From: an uncultured Lactobacillus sp.
GTDB taxonomy: Bacteria > Bacillota > Bacilli > Lactobacillales > Lactobacillaceae
Direction of reading: 5' to 3'
Length of the DNA: 16,262 bases
Assembly (NCBI GenBank): GCA_945281075.1
Contig: CALYQE010000035.1
Location: forward strand, 1 to 16,262
The translations under genes were made by a program, and so were the position numbers. Shown here piece by piece: positions 6,635 to 14,035 of the stretch. Every line of letters begins with the position of its first letter. Position 1 is the first letter of the stretch. Below the pieces are notes generated by a model, which was not told the DNA's origin, made no database searches, and saw nothing but the letters and a program-made list of their open reading frames with translations.

Positions 6635-7435
6635 CTAACCTCTCGACTTTCCTCCAGCGACATTAATTGTTACGCCGGTCAAGTAACTAGCTCGGCTAGA
6701 TAATAAATAATTTACTAAATCAGCTACTTCCGAAAGCTTACCGCTTCGTCCTAATGGAGTAGTAGATGTGCTTGAATAACCATTTCTTAACTGTTCTACA
6801 GTAATATTTCTTGTATAAGCCAGTGCTTCTTCATATGATGGTGTACGCAAGCCTGTTGCTTCCAATATACCGGGTGCAACTCCAACTACTCGTATGTTAA
6901 ATTTTCCTAGTTCTTTGGCCCATGACCTCGTCAAACCATTGATTGCTCCTTTGGTTGCTGAATAAATACTTTGTCCTTGAGAGCCTTCCAATCCCGCTTC
7001 TGAAGACATATTAACAATAACTCCAGTACCTTGTTCAACCAGCTCCCTTGCAACTGCTTGAGACATTAAATAAACACTTTGAATGTTAACTGTGATCATT
7101 TTTTGAAATTCATTTAAATGAATCTCATATTTACTTTTTGGATTTTTTTCATCAATTAACAGTCTTGGTAAGTTGATACCAGCGTTATTAACTAGACCTG
7201 CAATTTGACCAAACGTCTTTTTTGTTTGATCAATTAAATTAGTAATATCCTCTGCAACTGTCACGTCACATTTAAAAAAACGAAATCTATTATTATTTAC
7301 TTCTGAAGGATGCAAATCAGCATCTACGACATTTGCCCCATTAGCTAGTAATTCTCTTACTATGGCATCTCCAATGCCCGAAGAGCCTCCTGTTACAATA
7401 TACGTTTTATTTTTCAAATCGATCCAATTATCCAT
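6635..7435 (-). CDS. sorF: D-sorbitol-6-phosphate 2-dehydrogenase (short-chain dehydrogenase)
   Basis: A 266-residue short-chain dehydrogenase, first gene of the sor operon. It carries the nucleotide loop TGGSSGIG (15-22), Asp40 after the second strand (favouring NAD), CDVT (56-59), NNAG (83-86), catalytic Ser144/145, and YSATK with Tyr158 and Lys162. The APGILEATGLRTP segment and the STTPLGRSGKLSEVADL stretch resemble SorD of Klebsiella and SorF of L. casei. The expected reaction is oxidation of sorbitol-6-phosphate (made by SorE from sorbose-1-phosphate) to fructose-6-phosphate with NAD. The ATG start has AAGGGAGAG upstream. Genes for EIIA-EIID follow directly and sorR-sorE diverge upstream. 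Family membership is certain; the exact substrate rests on synteny. Confidence 0.88.
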   Translation of the reverse strand: MDNWIDLKNKTYIVTGGSSGIGDAIVRELLANGANVVDADLHPSEVNNNRFRFFKCDVTVAEDITNLIDQTKKTFGQIAGLVNNAGINLPRLLIDEKNPKSKYEIHLNEFQKMITVNIQSVYLMSQAVARELVEQGTGVIVNMSSEAGLEGSQGQSIYSATKGAINGLTRSWAKELGKFNIRVVGVAPGILEATGLRTPSYEEALAYTRNITVEQLRNGYSSTSTTPLGRSGKLSEVADLVNYLLSSRASYLTGVTINVAGGKSRG

Positions 7436-7448
7436 TTATTCTCTCCCT

Positions 7449-7462
7449 TTCACAAATGTTAC
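7449..7462. promoter_or_regulatory. SorR-type operator, site 1 (weak)
   Basis: TTCACAAATGTTAC matches 11 of 14 positions of the perfect palindrome ATCACAAATGTGAT found at 7548-7561. It lies in the leader between the sorF promoter and start codon. Confidence 0.4.
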
Positions 7463-7480
7463 TTACTTTTTCTAATTATT

Positions 7481-7494
7481 TGTTAGCGCTATCT
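7481..7494. promoter_or_regulatory. cre-like site in the sorF leader
   Basis: TGTTAGCGCTATCT matches the CcpA consensus TGWAANCGNTNWCA at 12 of 14 positions, including the central CG. It sits just downstream of the sorF -10, where CcpA would block transcription when a preferred sugar is present. Confidence 0.6.
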
Positions 7495-7502
7495 TAACTA
7501 AA

Positions 7503-7531
7503 AATATAACAACTTATGTCAACACAATCAA
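7503..7531 (-). promoter_or_regulatory. Candidate sorF-operon promoter
   Basis: Reading the - strand: -35 TTGATT (7526-7531), a 17-base spacer, and -10 TATATT (7503-7508). The -35 lies inside the palindrome at 7523-7541. A perfect TTGACA is at 7517-7522, but its best -10 (TAAGAT, 7491-7496) needs a 20-base spacer, so I prefer the first pair. Confidence 0.5.
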
Positions 7532-7541
7532 TGTGATTGTG
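7523..7541. promoter_or_regulatory. Perfect palindrome, candidate SorR operator, site 2
   Basis: CACAATCA (7523-7530) and TGATTGTG (7534-7541) are exact inverted repeats around ATG. The site overlaps the -35 of the sorF promoter, and its centre is about 22 bases, two helical turns, from the centre of site 3. Assignment to SorR rests on position. Confidence 0.6.
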
Positions 7542-7547
7542 GTAATT

Positions 7548-7561
7548 ATCACAAATGTGAT
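7548..7561. promoter_or_regulatory. Perfect palindrome, candidate SorR operator, site 3
   Basis: ATCACAAATGTGAT: six-base arms around AA. It ends two bases before the sorR -10 (TATAAT, 7563-7568), so binding here would affect sorR itself, consistent with autoregulation. It serves as the reference for the other sites. Confidence 0.65.
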
Positions 7562-7562
7562 T

Positions 7563-7568
7563 TATAAT
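7563..7568 (+). promoter_or_regulatory. -10 element of the sorR promoter
   Basis: A perfect TATAAT with no good -35 at 17 bases (TGGTAA at 7540-7545). A consensus -10 with a poor -35 beside two palindromes fits a promoter that depends on a bound activator. Confidence 0.5.
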
Positions 7569-7599
7569 AAAAAGTAAAATTTATTAAAGGAAATAAAAA

Positions 7600-8547
7600 A
7601 TGGAAAATAACTTAATCAATCAACTCATTTTTATAGCAAAACTATATTATATAGATGGACTTACACAAAGTGAAATCGCAGAAAAAGTTCATATACACCG
7701 AAGTCAAATTAGTCGGATGCTTAAAGAAGCCAGAAAACTTGGCTTAGTCAAAATTTCAGTAAATTCTGGTTTAGAGGACTTTAGCAATTTACAAAACTTT
7801 TTGATTGAAAAGTTTAAACTAAAAGAAGCACTAATTGTTCCAGAAAATATTAATGACCTTAATTTAAAAACTCTAGGTAGTTTTGCAGCCAATTACTTAT
7901 CTCAGACTATCACTAATAATTCAGTTATCGGCATTTCTTGGGGCAGAACTTTAGCCCATGTTTTTCAAGCAATGCCTGCAAAAAGCGAAAAGCATGGAAT
8001 CATTGTTACTCCTTTAATAGGTGGCCCCGCAGGTAGGTTAAAAAATGACTATCAGTCCAATCGCTTAGCTTTTTTGTTGAGTGAAAAATTAAATGCCAAA
8101 AGCGAATCCTTGAATTGCCCAGCTATTGTCAGTTCTCAAAACTTACAAGAAGAATTAATTTCTAATCCTAACAATCAGGCTGTTTTTAATCTTTGGCAAA
8201 ATCTTGATTACGCAATTGTCGGAATCGGAAGCAATTTAATAATTGATATGGAACAATGGCAAGAATTCTATAAAAATTCAAATTTTGCTTCAATTTTCAG
8301 CGAAACTAACGCCGTAGGTGATATTCTTTCACAGCCCTATTCTGAAGAAGGTAAAATTATTAATTCTTCTAAGTATCATATCATCAGCATGAACCTTGAT
8401 TCTCTTAAGAAAGTGCCGGTAGTAATTGGAATTGCTTGTGGGAGAAACAAAATCAAGTCGATTCTTGGTGCACTTAATACCCATATTTTGGACGTTTTAA
8501 TCACCACTGACATAACTGCCTTGGGTATTAAAGACTTATGCCTTTAA
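7600..8547 (+). CDS. sorR: SorC/DeoR-type sugar-binding transcriptional regulator
   Basis: A 315-residue regulator of the SorC family. Residues about 8-50 hold the helix-turn-helix (KLYYIDGLTQSEIAEKVHIHRSQISRMLKEA), a typical SorC-family start. The rest is the sugar-phosphate-binding domain: FKLKEALIVP, VIGISWGRTLAHVFQAMP, VTPLIGGPAGR, a DYAIVGIGSN stretch, AVGDILSQPYSEEGK, and near the end KVPVVIGIACGRNKIKSILGAL. The length is as expected for the family. The ATG has AAAGG about ten bases upstream. It diverges from the sorF operon across 164 bases packed with palindromes and is followed by sorE, the same layout as L. casei sorR-sorE as I recall it. It probably senses sorbose or sorbose-1-phosphate and activates the sor genes; the ligand is inferred. 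Confidence 0.9.
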   Translation: MENNLINQLIFIAKLYYIDGLTQSEIAEKVHIHRSQISRMLKEARKLGLVKISVNSGLEDFSNLQNFLIEKFKLKEALIVPENINDLNLKTLGSFAANYLSQTITNNSVIGISWGRTLAHVFQAMPAKSEKHGIIVTPLIGGPAGRLKNDYQSNRLAFLLSEKLNAKSESLNCPAIVSSQNLQEELISNPNNQAVFNLWQNLDYAIVGIGSNLIIDMEQWQEFYKNSNFASIFSETNAVGDILSQPYSEEGKIINSSKYHIISMNLDSLKKVPVVIGIACGRNKIKSILGALNTHILDVLITTDITALGIKDLCL

Positions 8548-8561
8548 ATCACATTTGTGCA
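8548..8561. promoter_or_regulatory. SorR-type operator, site 4
   Basis: ATCACATTTGTG at 8548-8559 matches the reverse complement of site 3 over its first 12 positions, then diverges. It begins directly after the sorR stop codon, upstream of sorE. Confidence 0.5.
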
Positions 8562-8602
8562 ACATTATAGCTATTAATTGTTTTTATAGCCTTTTTACAG
8601 TA

Positions 8603-8616
8603 ATATCATTTGTGAA
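8603..8616. promoter_or_regulatory. SorR-type operator, site 5
   Basis: ATATCATTTGTGAA matches the reverse complement of site 3 at 11 of 14 positions. It is centred 55 bases (about five helical turns) from site 4 and about 50 bases before the sorE start. Confidence 0.4.
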
Positions 8617-8629
8617 GTTAGCGCTTTCT
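8616..8629. promoter_or_regulatory. cre-like site upstream of sorE
   Basis: AGTTAGCGCTTTCT shares the GTTAGCGCT core with the sorF cre-like site and matches the cre consensus at 11 of 14 positions. It lies just upstream of a TATAAC -10 candidate (8635-8640), so CcpA binding there would repress sorE. Confidence 0.5.
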
Positions 8630-8660
8630 GATTATATAACTTGTACTAAGGAGATTTAAA

Positions 8661-9896
8661 ATGGTTCAAAGCAAAGCCCTACGTTTATATGGAAAAGAAA
8701 ATATGCGGATTGACACAATTTCATTGCCTGAAATTAAAGATGACGAAATTTTAGCTGAAATCATGTCAGATTCAATGTGTATGTCTTCATGGAAATTGGC
8801 TAAAGAAGGGGAAGAACATAAAAAAACACCAAACAATCTGAAGGACCATCCAATTATCGTTGGTCACGAATTTGCAGGGAAAATTATTAAAGTAGGGGAA
8901 AAATGGCAGGGAAAATATCATGAAAACCAGAATTTTGTTGTACAGCCTAACCTAGCTAGAGATGATACACCTTTTGTACCTGGATATTCGTACCCTTATG
9001 TAGGTGGAGACGCGACTTTTGTTATTATCCCAAATGAGGTAATGGAATTAGGTTGCCTTATTCCATTTAATGGCGACTCATATTATGAAGGGTCACTTTG
9101 CGAGCCTGTTAGTTGCGTAATCGCTGGTTTCGATGCTCAATATCACCTAATTCCTCATACATACAACCATAAAATGGGAATTAAAAATAATGGAAATATG
9201 TTAATTATTGGTGGAACTGGTCCAATGGGTCTACTTGCAATTGATTATGCTTTGCATGCTGATTTAAGACCTAAAAAATTAATCGTAACTGATATTGATC
9301 AGCAAAAATTAGATAGAGCTAAAGAATTATATCCTTCCAATGAGGTTGAAGTCGAATTTATCAACACTCAAATGCTATCGGTTGAAGATCAAGAAAGACT
9401 ATTACGCTCAAAAGTTAATGGAAAAGGATATGACGATATATTTTTATTGGTTAGCGTTAGGTCCTTGGCCGAAATGGCAGGAAATCTATTGAATGCCGAT
9501 GGTTGTTTAAATCAATTTGCTGGCCCTGTCAATAAATCCTTTTCAGCAACCCTTAATTTCTATGACATTCACTATAACTTTACACATGTAGTCGGGACTT
9601 CAGGAGGAAACGCAGAAAATGAGGCAAAGGCAGCTAAATTAATCGCCAATCATAAGCTAAATGTTGCTAAAGTGATTACACATGTATTGGGACTTAATGC
9701 AGCTGCTGAGACTACTCTTTCTCAGCCCGAAATTGGTGGCGGTAAAAAACTAATTTACACTCATAAAAAGTTTGATCGAATTGAATTAGATAAAGTTGAT
9801 CCGAAAACTGAGCTAGGTAAAATACTTAAAAAACATAACGGTATTTGGTCTCATGAAGCTGAGCAGTGGATTCTGAACAATATGCCAGATATCTAA
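8661..9896 (+). CDS. sorE: L-sorbose-1-phosphate reductase (medium-chain zinc dehydrogenase)
   Basis: A 411-residue medium-chain alcohol-dehydrogenase-family enzyme. Catalytic zinc ligands are visible as Cys40 (DSMCMSSWK), the GHE motif His69-Glu70, and Glu148 in CEPVSC. The four clustered cysteines of a structural zinc site are missing. The cofactor loop GGTGPMG (184-190) is followed by TDID (Asp211), pointing to NAD(H). The family's usual HGED-type Gly spacing is kept in VGHEFAGKIIKVG. The length matches SorE of Klebsiella and L. casei. It should reduce L-sorbose-1-phosphate to D-sorbitol-6-phosphate, the substrate of SorF. The start is ATG with AAGGAG (8648-8653) at good spacing. It has its own candidate promoter region and is followed by a terminator at 9932-9973. 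Family is certain; substrate is assigned from the sor context. Confidence 0.88.
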   Translation: MVQSKALRLYGKENMRIDTISLPEIKDDEILAEIMSDSMCMSSWKLAKEGEEHKKTPNNLKDHPIIVGHEFAGKIIKVGEKWQGKYHENQNFVVQPNLARDDTPFVPGYSYPYVGGDATFVIIPNEVMELGCLIPFNGDSYYEGSLCEPVSCVIAGFDAQYHLIPHTYNHKMGIKNNGNMLIIGGTGPMGLLAIDYALHADLRPKKLIVTDIDQQKLDRAKELYPSNEVEVEFINTQMLSVEDQERLLRSKVNGKGYDDIFLLVSVRSLAEMAGNLLNADGCLNQFAGPVNKSFSATLNFYDIHYNFTHVVGTSGGNAENEAKAAKLIANHKLNVAKVITHVLGLNAAAETTLSQPEIGGGKKLIYTHKKFDRIELDKVDPKTELGKILKKHNGIWSHEAEQWILNNMPDI

Positions 9897-9931
9897 AAAT
9901 TTAAATCAGAAAAAGAACCTAGATATTAAAG

Positions 9932-9973
9932 AAAACCCCTTAGATTAGACCTAAAATCCATCTAGGGGTTTTT
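9932..9973 (+). terminator. Rho-independent terminator after sorE
   Basis: AAAACCCC-T-TAGAT (9932-9945) pairs with ATCTA-GGGG-TTTTT (9960-9973), with one bulged T, and ends in a T run on the + strand. It lies 35 bases beyond the sorE stop. Confidence 0.85.
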
Positions 9974-10201
9974 CTATGATTAGATTTACTATTAAACTAT
10001 TGACCAAAAAATACAGACTCTTACCTTGATTAAAACAGACGACAGTAACTTCTATGAAATACAAATAATGGTCATATTAAATAATCAGCAGCTGGGTTAT
10101 GCAATACCAATATTTTGTATACAATGCTTTAAAATTTAAGCATACATCAAAAATATCGCATTCAGTTTAGACCGCAAATTTCAGGGTGGAAAAAACATAA
10201 T
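9974..10201. other. Gene-free spacer between convergent terminators
   Basis: Spacer between the sorE and mtlR terminators. One + strand frame (about 9994-10139) is stop-free for some 48 codons but has no credible start or ribosome binding site and matches nothing I recognise. It could be a decayed fragment. Confidence 0.4.
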
Positions 10202-10233
10202 AAAAACCTCGAAGTTGTCCTAACTTCGGGGTT
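10202..10233 (-). terminator. Rho-independent terminator after mtlR
   Basis: Arms AACCTCGAAGTT (10205-10216) and AACTTCGGGGTT (10222-10233) pair with one G-T wobble around a 5-base loop. On the - strand a T run (the complement of AAAAA, 10202-10206) follows. It lies about 50 bases past the mtlR stop. Confidence 0.85.
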
Positions 10234-10281
10234 CATATCAAAATTAGACTTTTTATATTTACTAAACAAAATTATTTGATC

Positions 10282-12330
10282 TTAATTGTCATTTTTACTT
10301 AATATTGGTAAAAACTGCTTAGCTAAAAACTCTTTAAGTTGGTTTGCAGTACCTTTTTCAAATACTTCCATGCTTTCTTTGTTTATTACCAAAGAACTAC
10401 TAATTGCTCCTAAAGCTCTTAATTCCTCAGTTGTACTATTAGCAGGAGCTAGTAATATTAGAAAACGTTTAACTTGAATTTCTTGATTTTCCATTGATAG
10501 TAATTTTACCGGCATTTGCAGTTGACAAACTGCAACAAAACTTTTTTGTACCCCTAAACTACTAGCATGAACTAATGCCAAATGCGTATTTGGTAAGCCA
10601 ATAGGAGATATATTAATTCGGTGGACTAATTTTTGGGTTACTTGTTCTGAATTTGTTACCACATTTTTTGGCAGTAATTCAACCGCTGATTTAATTACCT
10701 GTTCCAATGATTGCTTTTCAGTATTTAATAATTTAAAAACTTCAGTCTCAGTCACTATTTCTGTGTAAAGATCTACTTTTTTCTTCATTGCTAAAAGCTT
10801 TGCTAAAAACGACTTATGATAATTAGCTTTATTGAAATTAGAATATTTATATTGATAAGTTTTTAAATAATTTTTTATTTTCTGGACCTCACCGTTTAAA
10901 AGCAAAGGACTTACAACCTGGTATTCACGAGAAAATCCTGGTAAATCAACGGTTGTTAAAACGATATCATAATTTGCTAAGTCAATTTGATTTAATTTTG
11001 TAATTTTAGTTGTATCTATCTGATTGATTTCAGGCAATTCTTGAGATAAACGACTTTTAAGAATTTGTGAAGTTGAAAAACCATTTTCACATATTATTAA
11101 AGCTCTTAGTTTATGAGAAAATTTGTATTTTTCACATTCATTAGCAAAATAAAGCAGCAACAACTGACGCTCTGAAAGATTAAGATATTTTTTTGGAAAT
11201 ACTTCCTTCCATTTTTCATTAATAATTAAACTAAGTTTTTGATATTTTTCTTCCATTACTTTCACAGTTGATAAATTGGTTTCTGGCATTGGCATCTGTC
11301 TTTTCTTTAATAGACCATCAATGTGATTGGTAAGCTTTTCAAAGAAGGTTGGATTTCTAGTAAAGTCCCAACTATATGCAACAGAAATTAGAGAAATAAA
11401 TTCTTTTACTTGAACGGAAGTGGATAAACTCATTTCATCAAAGTTATTATTAGTAATTTGTTTATCACTATTTTGTAGCTGAGTTGCTAAGAAGTTTATC
11501 TCTTCTTTTGTGATTTTTTTTATTTTCTTTGAATAATTCAAGTGAGACAAAAACTGATAAGTTAATCCAAGATATTTCATATCAACTTTGTTATCACCAA
11601 TTTGAGTGATTGGATTACCTGTGGATAAACGATAAACTGATGTAGAAAACATTAAAACCAATGAAATTATTTGTCGATCATATATACCCCTGATTTTTGG
11701 CAAAACATAAGTTTCCAATATTTCATAGCTTTTAGTTAATAGTTCGCTTGGAATAAGCATAGCAAAATAATTGTCTATTTTTTCTTTCTTTTTTTGTAAT
11801 CCAAGCAAAAAACTATATTCATTAATTTCATTTAAAACTATTTTACAAAAAAGATTTCGCCTAACCGCTTCCGATCCACTAATAATAACTCCTACTCCCT
11901 TTTTACGGTAAAGACATAAGCCATAGGCCTTTAAAGACTGAGAGATTTCCTTTAAATCACGTTGAACAGTACCTTGACTAACCCCTAAGTTTATAGCTAT
12001 ATTACTCATTTTCATTTCTTTAGCGCTTAGCAATAACATGGCAGCAATTGCATTTTGTCTTGAGGATGCTGATAAATGGTAGTGTTGTGGTTGATTAATT
12101 ATATTATCTTCAATCTTTGATAGTGTTTTATTATCACCATCAATTTTATAAACACCTTTATCATTATTTAAAATCACGCCTTGTTGTTCAAGATTGGGCC
12201 TTAAATCAGCAAATTCGCGATATAATGTTCGCTGACTAACATCTAATTGTTTTTCTAAATCTACTAAAGAAAGACCTTTTTTATTTTTAATTAGCTTTAG
12301 CAAAATCCTTTTTTGCCGTTCAGTAAACAC
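10282..12330 (-). CDS. mtlR: MtlR, PTS-regulated transcriptional activator of mannitol genes
   Basis: A 682-residue multidomain activator of the BglG/MtlR class. In order: an N-terminal helix-turn-helix (about 5-60, LVDLEKQLDVSQRTLYREFADL), a second one (about 95-145, IAINLGVSQGTVQRDLKEI), PRD1 (about 180-290), PRD2 (about 300-405), an EIIB-Gat-like domain (about 408-495, Cys414 in CENGFSTS), and an EIIA-Mtl-like domain (about 535-678, His588 in LPNTHLALVHAS). Such proteins read PTS phosphorylation and turn on mannitol genes. By hand alignment PRD2 keeps His336 (TNHIDGLLKKR), but the second PRD2 histidine appears to be Tyr394 and the PRD1 positions appear to be non-histidine. The start is GTG (12328-12330), with GAGGAA (12337-12342) six bases upstream. 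It lies downstream of mtlD behind a terminator rather than between mtlA and mtlF. Confidence 0.92.
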   Translation of the reverse strand: MFTERQKRILLKLIKNKKGLSLVDLEKQLDVSQRTLYREFADLRPNLEQQGVILNNDKGVYKIDGDNKTLSKIEDNIINQPQHYHLSASSRQNAIAAMLLLSAKEMKMSNIAINLGVSQGTVQRDLKEISQSLKAYGLCLYRKKGVGVIISGSEAVRRNLFCKIVLNEINEYSFLLGLQKKKEKIDNYFAMLIPSELLTKSYEILETYVLPKIRGIYDRQIISLVLMFSTSVYRLSTGNPITQIGDNKVDMKYLGLTYQFLSHLNYSKKIKKITKEEINFLATQLQNSDKQITNNNFDEMSLSTSVQVKEFISLISVAYSWDFTRNPTFFEKLTNHIDGLLKKRQMPMPETNLSTVKVMEEKYQKLSLIINEKWKEVFPKKYLNLSERQLLLLYFANECEKYKFSHKLRALIICENGFSTSQILKSRLSQELPEINQIDTTKITKLNQIDLANYDIVLTTVDLPGFSREYQVVSPLLLNGEVQKIKNYLKTYQYKYSNFNKANYHKSFLAKLLAMKKKVDLYTEIVTETEVFKLLNTEKQSLEQVIKSAVELLPKNVVTNSEQVTQKLVHRINISPIGLPNTHLALVHASSLGVQKSFVAVCQLQMPVKLLSMENQEIQVKRFLILLAPANSTTEELRALGAISSSLVINKESMEVFEKGTANQLKEFLAKQFLPILSKNDN

Positions 12331-12336
12331 AATAAG

Positions 12337-12342
12337 TTCCTC
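12337..12342 (-). promoter_or_regulatory. Ribosome binding site supporting the GTG start of mtlR
   Basis: GAGGAA on the - strand, six bases before GTG at 12328-12330. No in-frame ATG lies close by, and the reading starts directly at the helix-turn-helix domain, so GTG is accepted. Confidence 0.65.
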
Positions 12343-12371
12343 ATCCCTATTTCAGATATAAATTTGCAAAA

Positions 12372-12413
12372 AAACAGTCATTTTTAAACTTTAATTTTAT
12401 CAAATGACTGTTT
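12372..12413 (-). terminator. Terminator between mtlD and mtlR
   Basis: A perfect 12-base inverted repeat, AAACAGTCATTT (12372-12383) and AAATGACTGTTT (12402-12413), around an 18-base loop, with a TTTTTTT run on the - strand after the stem. It is 20 bases beyond the mtlD stop and about 40 bases before the mtlR start, so it should end most mtlAFD transcripts and lower mtlR expression. Confidence 0.8.
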
Positions 12414-12432
12414 CTTTTATTAATAAATATTT

Positions 12433-13581
12433 TTATTTTTTAAATTCTTTAGATATTTCTAAGGCCAATGCGTTTATTAAATCTTCATTCTTTAAGCCTG
12501 TTGTTTCTTTTACAACTTCTGCAAATTTACTTTGTATTAACTCTTGTAATTCCACACTTTCTTGATCACTAGGTACATCAAATTGATATATTTTTGCTGC
12601 TGTTTCCAACAACTTACTATAATCCAATCCACGTTCTTTGGCTTCACGAATAGGTCTAATAAAGCGTTCATCATAACCCAACTTACGTATTGGAGTTCTA
12701 CCTACCCGAGCAATTGTATCAGAAATATAGGGGTTTTGAAAACGCTTAATGATTTTTTGCTGGTACTTTTTATGTTCTATCGGGTCGAAATTCCACTTAT
12801 TAATTAACAAATCGCCAGTTTCTTTTAATACGCCCTTTAATTGGTTTAAAACTTTCTTATCTTTAATAGCTTCGCCAATACTCGTATAGCCCAACGTTTT
12901 TCCAGTATAAGCAACAGTTGCATGACCAGTATTAACAGAAAATAATTTACGTTCGATATATGGCTCTAAATCAGGAGCATAACCTACCCCCTCTATTTTT
13001 AAAGATGGATTTTTCATTTGCGACTTATCAACAATCCATTCTTTAAATGGTTCAACTGAAACCATTAAAGGATCATCATGCTTTTGTAGAGGTACAATTC
13101 TATCTACTGCAGCATTAGGAAAGCCAATATGCTTATCCGCAAAGTCCTTCTCATTATCACCTAAATGCTTGTAAACCTCCTTTTTCAGTAGTTGTGAGCC
13201 ACCTATCATATTTTCACATGCAATGACATCAATTGGTTGGTCAATTTTCTTATTCTTACGCGCCACAATACCTTGGGCTATTAATGGAGCAATAAATTGA
13301 AGTACCTTTGGGCCAATAGCTGTAGTAACCAAATCTGTTTGAGCAATTTCATTAATGACTTGTTCAGGATTCTTACTATTATTAATACCTTTAACATTAT
13401 TAACTTTAATTTTTTTCTGGCCAACAGCTGCTAATTCAATTGTATATTCATGTCGCTTATTTAATTCATCAATAATCTTTTCATTAACATCGACAAAAGC
13501 TATCGAAAAACCATTTGCCGCTAGGGTCTCACCGATAAACCCACGTCCAATATTACCTGCTCCAAAATGTACTGCTCTCAT
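12433..13581 (-). CDS. mtlD: Mannitol-1-phosphate 5-dehydrogenase
   Basis: A 382-residue enzyme, the same length as E. coli MtlD, of the polyol-specific long-chain dehydrogenase family. The N-terminal [13 protein letters not shown] motif (5-17) binds NAD, and the catalytic KxxxxNxxH motif is Lys212, Asn217, His220 (KLFSVNTGH). Further family blocks include [13 protein letters not shown] (121-133), [11 protein letters not shown] (154-164) and [13 protein letters not shown]. It oxidises mannitol-1-phosphate, delivered by MtlA/MtlF, to fructose-6-phosphate with NAD. Its ATG overlaps the mtlF stop by four bases (ATGA), so translation is coupled. A terminator follows. No substitution of a key residue is seen. 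Confidence 0.97.
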   Translation of the reverse strand: MRAVHFGAGNIGRGFIGETLAANGFSIAFVDVNEKIIDELNKRHEYTIELAAVGQKKIKVNNVKGINNSKNPEQVINEIAQTDLVTTAIGPKVLQFIAPLIAQGIVARKNKKIDQPIDVIACENMIGGSQLLKKEVYKHLGDNEKDFADKHIGFPNAAVDRIVPLQKHDDPLMVSVEPFKEWIVDKSQMKNPSLKIEGVGYAPDLEPYIERKLFSVNTGHATVAYTGKTLGYTSIGEAIKDKKVLNQLKGVLKETGDLLINKWNFDPIEHKKYQQKIIKRFQNPYISDTIARVGRTPIRKLGYDERFIRPIREAKERGLDYSKLLETAAKIYQFDVPSDQESVELQELIQSKFAEVVKETTGLKNEDLINALALEISKEFKK

Positions 13582-14024
13582 TCTTGATTGGCCTCCTCTA
13601 ATAAATCTATTACTTCTTGCTCATTTTGTGCATCTGCTAATTTAGCTACATTGTCAACTTTCATACAAAAGAGTGCTATTTGAGATAAAACGTCTAAATG
13701 CTCGTTATTTAAACCTGCAATACCAAAAACCACAGTAACAATCTTTGGGTCTGAACTGTCTTCTGAAAAATCAATTCCCTCAGGAATCTGAATAAAAGAT
13801 ATTCCTGTCTTTTTTATATATTTTTTGCCCTCATCAGTACCATGCGGTATAGCAATAAAATTTCCCATATAGGTTGATACTTCTTTGTTTCGTGCAAGCA
13901 TTGAGTCGACGTAATTAGGTGCAACACAGTCATTATCAACTAATAACTGTCCAGCAGCTCGTATGGCCTCTTCTTTGGTTTTATAATGCTGCTTTAATTT
14001 AATCATGTTTTTATTAAGTTTCAT
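13578..14024 (-). CDS. mtlF: Mannitol-specific PTS EIIA
   Basis: A 148-residue cytoplasmic EIIA of the mannitol/fructose class. The phospho-histidine is His61 in NFIAIPHGT, the classic motif; other landmarks are [31 protein letters not shown] and [20 protein letters not shown]. It takes phosphate from HPr and passes it to the IIB domain of MtlA. It starts 11 bases after the mtlA stop and overlaps mtlD by four bases. A second ATG six codons in (Met7, before [14 protein letters not shown]) is a possible alternative start, since family conservation begins there. It is a separate gene, as in most Gram-positive mannitol systems, rather than fused as in E. coli MtlA. Confidence 0.95.
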   Translation of the reverse strand: MKLNKNMIKLKQHYKTKEEAIRAAGQLLVDNDCVAPNYVDSMLARNKEVSTYMGNFIAIPHGTDEGKKYIKKTGISFIQIPEGIDFSEDSSDPKIVTVVFGIAGLNNEHLDVLSQIALFCMKVDNVAKLADAQNEQEVIDLLEEANQE

Positions 14025-14035
14025 ATTTTCCCTTA

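Noticed and set aside
7517..7522. Perfect TTGACA on the - strand as the sorF -35.
   Set aside because: The best -10 at normal spacing is poor and the TAAGAT alternative needs 20 bases; TTGATT-17-TATATT was preferred, though this one cannot be excluded.
8570..8596. GCTAT/ATAGC inverted repeat followed by CTTTTT, a possible terminator between sorR and sorE.
   Set aside because: Only a five-base AT-rich stem with an 11-base loop; too weak to call.
9994..10139. Stop-free + strand run of about 48 codons between the sorE and mtlR terminators.
   Set aside because: No start codon with a ribosome binding site until late, and no recognisable family; mentioned only as part of the spacer.
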